From contig JADLDK010000029.1 of assembly GCA_020846715.1 (NCBI GenBank), forward strand, positions 1 to 64,000: a DNA stretch of 64,000 nucleotides, in the 5' to 3' direction. The position numbers were made by a program, and so were the translations under genes. Positions 59,989-64,000 of this stretch are shown piece after piece. The stretch's first letter is position 1. Each line of letters starts with the position of its first letter. This DNA comes from Armatimonadota bacterium (GTDB lineage Bacteria; Armatimonadota; UBA5829; DSUL01). Under the pieces are notes generated by a model that searched no databases, was not told where the DNA came from, and saw only the letters and a list, made by a program, of their open reading frames with translations.

Positions 59989-61665
59989 TCATGCGAAGAA
60001 ATCCATCAGCGCGTTTGTGTCCGTTTTTCCGAAGAAAGTCTCTTGCTCATGCGACAGATCAGCCGGGCTGATACGAGCTCCGGAATACTCCGACGTGCGC
60101 GTCTGAGGCTGCTGCTGCCAGTGAAAGGCGCCGCGCTGCTGATCGAAATGTCCAAAGGAGGCTCCGAAGTCCGGCATGCTGAGGTTGTCCAGCTTCAAGC
60201 CTGCCTGCTGCAGGGTGTCTCTCAGGTCGTCACGGTGAGCCCAGAGCAGGTGGTTCGTCTGTGGCGACTCGGCGCGAAGCTGCGCCTGCACTCCCTGCGC
60301 CGTCAAGGCAACTTTGACATGAAGCACGCCAAGCTCTGGAGGATCTAGACGGACAGTCAGGCTGGTCGGGCCGCGCTGCGCAGCCCGCTGCGCCGCTTGC
60401 GCCACCTGCTCGATCGCGCGCGCGGGATTGGCCGCAGGGGTATCCTGGCTGGCCGGAGCGCCCGTTCCCGCGTCAGTGCGGCTTGTGTGAGCGCCCTCTG
60501 CAGTTGACCCGGCGTGGGCAGAGCTGTCAGCAAGCGCGCGCTCGAGGCCGTCTTCGGAGTTATTGCCACTGCTGTTATGCTGCGGCCGGCGCGCTTCGGT
60601 GACGCGAACAGTAGCGGACGATAGCCCCGGAGAAGCGGACGCGGTATCCACGCCAGATTCTGACACAGCAGCCTTTGCTCTGGTCTCACTACTCGGGAGT
60701 TCGCTCTCATCAGTGAGCGGCTCGTCTTCAGATGTCTGCGAATTGCCCGAGAGCGACACACCGGGGAGAAACGACTGGGCGGCGACTTCAGCCTGAGCAG
60801 GCTGCGTTGCGTGCGGCGCTTGCTGCGAAATGTGTGCCACCGGCGCGACAGTACCGACTACCTGTGAGGGCTGGTCAACAACGGCGGATGGCGACGGATT
60901 GGGTTCGGGACCAGAATCGGAGGGGCCAGGCCTATGCTGCTGGCCGGAATAGCTTTGGGCGATTCCGACTGACGCGGACTGTCCGCGGAGCATTTCTACG
61001 GTTGGAGTAGTCCGGGATAAGCTATTCGCATCAGTCGTCTGGACTGGAGACCGTGCCTGCATCGTGAAGCTGGAATTATCGGAATGTACCGGCGTGGAGT
61101 CCGCCGGCGGGTTTGCAGCCGTAGAAGACGAGCGAGATTGATCAATAGCTTTTGTTGGCGACGTGACGCACGGCTCCACACCAACGGCCTGCGCTGCTTG
61201 AGCTAAGTCTCCACCTGCCGCCTGGTTCAAAGTCTCGGGCGCGATCGCTGCTGAAGGAGGTCTGTTCAGAGTCTCACGCGCAGAAGAGGGAATGCTATCA
61301 AGCGCCTCCGGCGCCACAGCCGCAAGATATCCGCTTTCAGCAGTGGACGTGGGGTCATGAACGCCCGGGGAGCAAATCAGGCCCGTCAGAGGGTAGGCTT
61401 GCCGGGCCAGCGCCAATGTATCGTCCTCAATATCCCGAGGCCCGCTCGGCCTGGGCCGGCTTTCGTCTTTGTCTGAGAGATTCGACTTGTGCCGGTTTGC
61501 CGGTGATTTCCCGCTGCCAGCCGTGGATTCAGTTGAGACGGCAAGCAACTGCTGGCTGAACGCTCCGCTCGCCCTGCCGTCCGGTGCGGTAGAACCGGGA
61601 GAAGGGGCAACCTCCGATGCAGGCGAGAGAACCGCCACCAAAGCGCTGCTCAAGGCATCACTCAC
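59989..61665 (-). CDS. fliK: Flagellar hook-length control protein FliK
   Basis: Product of 558 residues. The first 380 or so are low-complexity Ser/Ala/Pro/Thr-rich ruler sequence. The C-terminal globular domain is recognisable from the text TSLTVRLDPPELGVLHVKVAL and LLWAHRDDLRDTLQQAGLKL, the flagellar hook-length domain that switches export specificity. The ATG overlaps the transglycosylase stop by four bases (ATGA). The disordered part is poorly conserved, so only the C-terminal domain supports the name. Confidence 0.9.
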   Translation of the reverse strand: MSDALSSALVAVLSPASEVAPSPGSTAPDGRASGAFSQQLLAVSTESTAGSGKSPANRHKSNLSDKDESRPRPSGPRDIEDDTLALARQAYPLTGLICSPGVHDPTSTAESGYLAAVAPEALDSIPSSARETLNRPPSAAIAPETLNQAAGGDLAQAAQAVGVEPCVTSPTKAIDQSRSSSTAANPPADSTPVHSDNSSFTMQARSPVQTTDANSLSRTTPTVEMLRGQSASVGIAQSYSGQQHRPGPSDSGPEPNPSPSAVVDQPSQVVGTVAPVAHISQQAPHATQPAQAEVAAQSFLPGVSLSGNSQTSEDEPLTDESELPSSETRAKAAVSESGVDTASASPGLSSATVRVTEARRPQHNSSGNNSEDGLERALADSSAHAGSTAEGAHTSRTDAGTGAPASQDTPAANPARAIEQVAQAAQRAAQRGPTSLTVRLDPPELGVLHVKVALTAQGVQAQLRAESPQTNHLLWAHRDDLRDTLQQAGLKLDNLSMPDFGASFGHFDQQRGAFHWQQQPQTRTSEYSGARISPADLSHEQETFFGKTDTNALMDFFA

Positions 61666-62204
61666 CGTTCGCCGCCTTTCCAGCGCGCCATTACAGCGGC
61701 AACATAGTTGCGCGTCTCTGCGTACGGCGGGATCCCGCCATATTTCTCCACAGCGCCTGGCCCTGCGTTGTAAGCGGCGACTGCAAGATCAGCAGAGCCC
61801 AACCGATCCAGCAGGCTCCGCAGATACCGCGCTCCGCCCATAATACTCTGTTGCGGGTCAAAAGGATTGTCCACACCGAGCGACCGAGCCGTTGCAGGCA
61901 TGAGCTGCATCAATCCCTGTGCACCGGCGGAGCTGACAGCGTTCGCGCGGCCACCGGACTCGCACATCATCACGGCGTGAATCAGCGCGGGGTCGAGGTC
62001 GTAGCGGCTGGCGGCTTCGGCGATTATGTCCTGGTATCTGGCGCCCGCGCCTGTGTCCGCTGAGCTGCCAAGCGCAGCGGCAAACCGCGACGCAAAAGCG
62101 CCGGGCGAAGCAGCCGCGGAAGGCTCTTCTCCAGAAAGACGCGCGATGCGCTCTTCAATCTCAGCTATCCGGCTCTCTACATTTCTGACGCTGTCAATGT
62201 CCAT
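61662..62204 (-). CDS. SLT-type lytic transglycosylase of the flagellar operon
   Basis: Product of 180 residues. An N-terminal coiled coil (VRNVESRIAEIEERIARLSG) and an Ala/Ser linker precede the SLT domain, which has the catalytic Glu in VMMCESGGRANAVSSAGAQGLMQLMP and the later AVAAYNAGPGAVEKYGGIP. It cleaves peptidoglycan, here probably to let the rod or hook pass the wall. I placed the start at ATG 62204, because GGAA precedes it and a sigma-28 promoter lies 60 nt upstream; the open frame continues to 62348 but would cross the promoter. No signal peptide is seen, so export through the flagellar channel is possible. Confidence 0.88.
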   Translation of the reverse strand: MDIDSVRNVESRIAEIEERIARLSGEEPSAAASPGAFASRFAAALGSSADTGAGARYQDIIAEAASRYDLDPALIHAVMMCESGGRANAVSSAGAQGLMQLMPATARSLGVDNPFDPQQSIMGGARYLRSLLDRLGSADLAVAAYNAGPGAVEKYGGIPPYAETRNYVAAVMARWKGGER

Positions 62205-62263
62205 AACATTTCCGGCTGCAGAAGGCGAGTACGAACAGACGCACTCTTTGCCGTCACCTCTAT

Positions 62264-62290
62264 TAATCGTCACTATTTGCGCAGACTTTA
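62264..62290 (-). promoter_or_regulatory. Sigma-28 (FliA/SigD) flagellar promoter
   Basis: On the minus strand TAAAGTCT (62290-62283), exactly 11 nt, then GACGATTA (62271-62264), against the consensus TAAAGTTT-N11-GCCGATAA. Its position fits transcription of slt-fliK-flgD-cheX with a leader of about 50 nt. Confidence 0.75.
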
Positions 62291-62403
62291 GAGATTTCTC
62301 GTGGGGTGGTGCTGGCTCAGGGCGCAGAAAGGAGGTGAAGAAGCCCACTTAAGTCGCGACACTGCTTTATCTGCAGACAAGTTGAGGGTAAAGACAAGGT
62401 TTT

Positions 62404-62421
62404 TTTGCGCAATTGCGCGAA
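62404..62421. promoter_or_regulatory. Palindromic operator candidate upstream of the LacI gene
   Basis: GCGCAATTGCGC (62407-62418) is a perfect 12-bp palindrome, extending to 18 bp with one mismatch. It lies 60 nt before the regulator start and may be its own binding site. Confidence 0.5.
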
Positions 62422-62477
62422 GATATCAGCAATGAAGGCGTCTCACATTGCTAAGCTTATGCGCAACGGAGTACGCT

Positions 62478-63515
62478 GTGCACCGTAGCCGCGTACACGC
62501 CACACTGGAGGACGTCGCGCGAGAAGCAGGCGTTTCACAGACAACGGTTTCGTACGTACTCTCTAACAGCAAGCACGCTCAGCGCATCAGCCAGGCAACC
62601 AAGCTCCGGATAGCCGAGGCCGCCGAGCGCCTGGGATACAGCCGCAACTCCATCGGCGCAGCCTTGCAGCGCGGCTACACAGATCTGGTTGTGCTGATGG
62701 CTGTAGGTTGGGATCTGGCGATTGGTCATTCGGCTGTTACCATGGCGATTACACGCGCAGCGGGAGCGCAGGGGCTGGCGACAATTGTGGATGTCGCGTC
62801 GGATGACTCGGAAGCTCTGCTCTTCCTCAGACGCGTGAAGTCGCTGAATCCCTATGGCCTGTTCCTTCTCTGGGACACTGTCAGCCACCCGCTCCAGGAC
62901 CTCATGCGCCTTCAGGAGTCCGGCCTGCCCATTGTGCATCTCATGCCGACAGGGGTTTCATCCATCCCCACTGTGACTGCCGACCGCAAGGCTGGTACGG
63001 TTATGGCAGTTCGCAGACTGGTGAGTCTCGGACACAGAAAGATTGGGATGCTCACTCACGCGGAATCGGTCAAACAAACGGCAATCCCAAAGATTGAAGG
63101 CTATCGCCAGGCCCTTCAGGAGGTGGGTATCCGTGAAGAGCCTGAGCTTTTTGAGGCGGTGGGACCGGAGTTCGACGATGGATACGAAGGGTTTCGCCGG
63201 CTCTATGGCAGACGTCCGGATATTACGGCAGTTATCTCTGTGGGTGACCCTCCCGCGCTCGGAGCGATCGCAGCGGCGCAGGATATGGGCCTTCGAGTCC
63301 CACAAGAAGTATCCATCGTGGGGCACGCTGGGTCTCCGGAAGGGGAGAACTTCAGGCCGAAGCTTACAACTGTAGCGGCGCCCCCGAAAGCTGTAGCGCA
63401 ACGCGCGACGGAGATGCTGATGGCACTGCGCAGAGGAGAGGCACAGCCCTCATCCACATTGATTCCTATGGAGATTATCGAGCGCGGTTCCACCGGCCCG
63501 GCGCGCCGGAATTGA
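62478..63515 (+). CDS. LacI family transcriptional regulator
   Basis: Product of 345 residues. The N-terminal helix-turn-helix and hinge read ATLEDVAREAGVSQTTVSYVLS and RIAEAAERLGYSRNSIGAAL. The effector domain (about 65-335) has the periplasmic-binding-protein fold (VTADRKAGTVMAVRRLVSLGHRKIGMLTH; ISVGDPPALGAIAAAQDMGLRVPQEVSIVGH). Start is GTG 62478, with GGAG 7 nt before; an upstream ATG at 62448 would add ten residues. It likely senses a sugar and could control carbohydrate genes such as the importer or hydrolase in this window, but no link is shown by position. Confidence 0.92.
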   Translation: MHRSRVHATLEDVAREAGVSQTTVSYVLSNSKHAQRISQATKLRIAEAAERLGYSRNSIGAALQRGYTDLVVLMAVGWDLAIGHSAVTMAITRAAGAQGLATIVDVASDDSEALLFLRRVKSLNPYGLFLLWDTVSHPLQDLMRLQESGLPIVHLMPTGVSSIPTVTADRKAGTVMAVRRLVSLGHRKIGMLTHAESVKQTAIPKIEGYRQALQEVGIREEPELFEAVGPEFDDGYEGFRRLYGRRPDITAVISVGDPPALGAIAAAQDMGLRVPQEVSIVGHAGSPEGENFRPKLTTVAAPPKAVAQRATEMLMALRRGEAQPSSTLIPMEIIERGSTGPARRN

Positions 63516-63524
63516 GGTGTTACT

Positions 63525-63734
63525 GTGATTTTTCCGCCAGGCAAAATGCGAGTGATAGAAGTCTATGACGCAAAGCAGTCCGAAGAAGGCTGGCTGGAGC
63601 TTGACATCCGCAGCGTCGATCTGGAAGGCGCAGGCAAGATTTATATTGATCTTGACGAAATTGAGGAGCTGAAGGCGAGGCGGTCAGCGGAAACTGACGC
63701 TTTGGAACGGGCGAAAAAGCTGCTGGGCGGATGA
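63525..63734 (+). CDS. Small hypothetical protein
   Basis: Product of 69 residues, acidic with a basic helix at the end (LKARRSAETDALERAKKLLGG). The first half is beta-like (MRVIEVYDAKQSEEGWLELDIRSVDLEG). Start is GTG 63525 with GAGGT upstream, 9 nt after the LacI stop, so it is co-transcribed with it. No family recognised. Composition, ribosome site and position support a real gene. Confidence 0.65.
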   Translation: MIFPPGKMRVIEVYDAKQSEEGWLELDIRSVDLEGAGKIYIDLDEIEELKARRSAETDALERAKKLLGG

Positions 63735-63758
63735 GTGAATGGCGACTGGTAGTCCCGG

Positions 63759-64000
63759 CTACTGCGCCAGCGCGCGGACTTCTTCGTCTGAGAGCTCATG
63801 CGTAATCTGAACGGCCAGATAACGCCCGGTGACGCCCGGCACCGCTTTGTACTTCGGGACACCCTTCACGCTTAGAATTATCTCATCAGTCGCCCGGTTA
63901 TCAAGGCGAACGCAATCACCCGGTTTGAGAGCCAGGAGATTGTTGATGCTCACAGGCACGGTTCCGAGCAAAGCTTCCAGATAGACAGTTGAGGAGCCAA
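63759..64000 (-). CDS. fliM: Flagellar motor switch protein FliM, C-terminal part (partial)
   Basis: The frame enters from the right edge, and about 80 C-terminal residues are visible. They form a SpoA (surface presentation of antigens) domain: LLGTVPVSINNLLALKPGD, VRLDNRATDEIILSVKGVPKY and GRYLAVQIT. FliM ends in exactly this domain, which binds FliN in the C ring. The short tail fits FliM better than a separate FliN, but a FliN-like protein is not excluded because the N terminus is outside the window. Confidence 0.8.
   Translation of the reverse strand, partial: GSSTVYLEALLGTVPVSINNLLALKPGDCVRLDNRATDEIILSVKGVPKYKAVPGVTGRYLAVQITHELSDEEVRALAQ

Noticed and set aside
1-64000. tRNA or rRNA genes, CRISPR arrays, insertion sequences, prophage
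   Set aside because: I looked for T-loop signatures, regularly spaced repeats, transposase motifs and terminal inverted repeats and found none that I could support.

Overview
The window is about 58 percent GC by eye and carries roughly 50 protein genes, mostly on the minus strand and in tight operons. I saw no tRNA or rRNA genes, insertion sequences or CRISPR arrays. The mixture suggests a Gram-negative-like, flagellated, sugar-polymer-using bacterium outside Proteobacteria, most plausibly of the Armatimonadota type. The clues are a SigH-like sigma factor, the cdaA-cdaR-glmM cluster, DUF3866 and DUF5693 proteins, a PEP-CTERM protein, a LacI regulator, and very large secreted beta-rich proteins. 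The phylum is an inference; no 16S or ribosomal marker is present.

Layout. 1-9.2 kb: a DUF5693 membrane protein (cut by the window edge), a rhomboid protease, a small Cys-rich protein, a secreted repeat protein, a sirtuin, a 1118-residue secreted clan GH-A hydrolase and a SigH-like sigma factor. 9.3-17.3 kb: two giant secreted proteins, each behind a good sigma-70 promoter and a 600-700 nt untranslated leader; they share a C-terminal module. 17.3-23.9 kb: flagellar basal-body/export operon flgB-flgC-fliE-fliF-fliG-fliH-fliI-fliJ. 24-28 kb: a PEP-CTERM HAF-repeat protein, prfB with its programmed +1 frameshift, a lone 5'-nucleotidase C-terminal domain and a glutaminyl-cyclase-like lipoprotein. 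28-33 kb: minus-strand run of Nudix hydrolase, DUF3866, peptidase T-like M20 peptidase, SIS-domain sugar isomerase and MtlD-like dehydrogenase. 33-39 kb: HD-GYP/GAF/GGDEF protein with a degenerate HD motif, cdsA, a TPR protein, and an ABC-2 exporter pair. 39-47 kb: full-length M16 peptidase, multi-GAF SpoIIE-type phosphatase, a STAS-HATPase fusion and a sulfatase. 47-51 kb: cdaA-cdaR-glmM. 51-57 kb: an unknown two-part protein, then an unusual sugar ABC importer. 57-64 kb: PiT phosphate transporter with its PhoU-like partner, the slt-fliK-flgD-cheX motility operon behind a sigma-28 promoter, a LacI regulator, a small protein and the C terminus of FliM.

The most unusual system is the sugar importer at 52.2-56.7 kb. 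One gene fuses the solute-binding protein to the MalF-type permease. Its MalG-type partner carries a loop of about 390 residues made of five repeats, which resemble a segment found in GH42/GH-A hydrolases and also present in the hydrolase at 4.9-8.3 kb. No ATPase gene is nearby. Other points of interest are the SpoIIE phosphatase next to a STAS-kinase fusion, the shared C-terminal module and long leaders of the two giant secreted proteins, and a clustered 11-bp repeat around the sigH divergent promoters.
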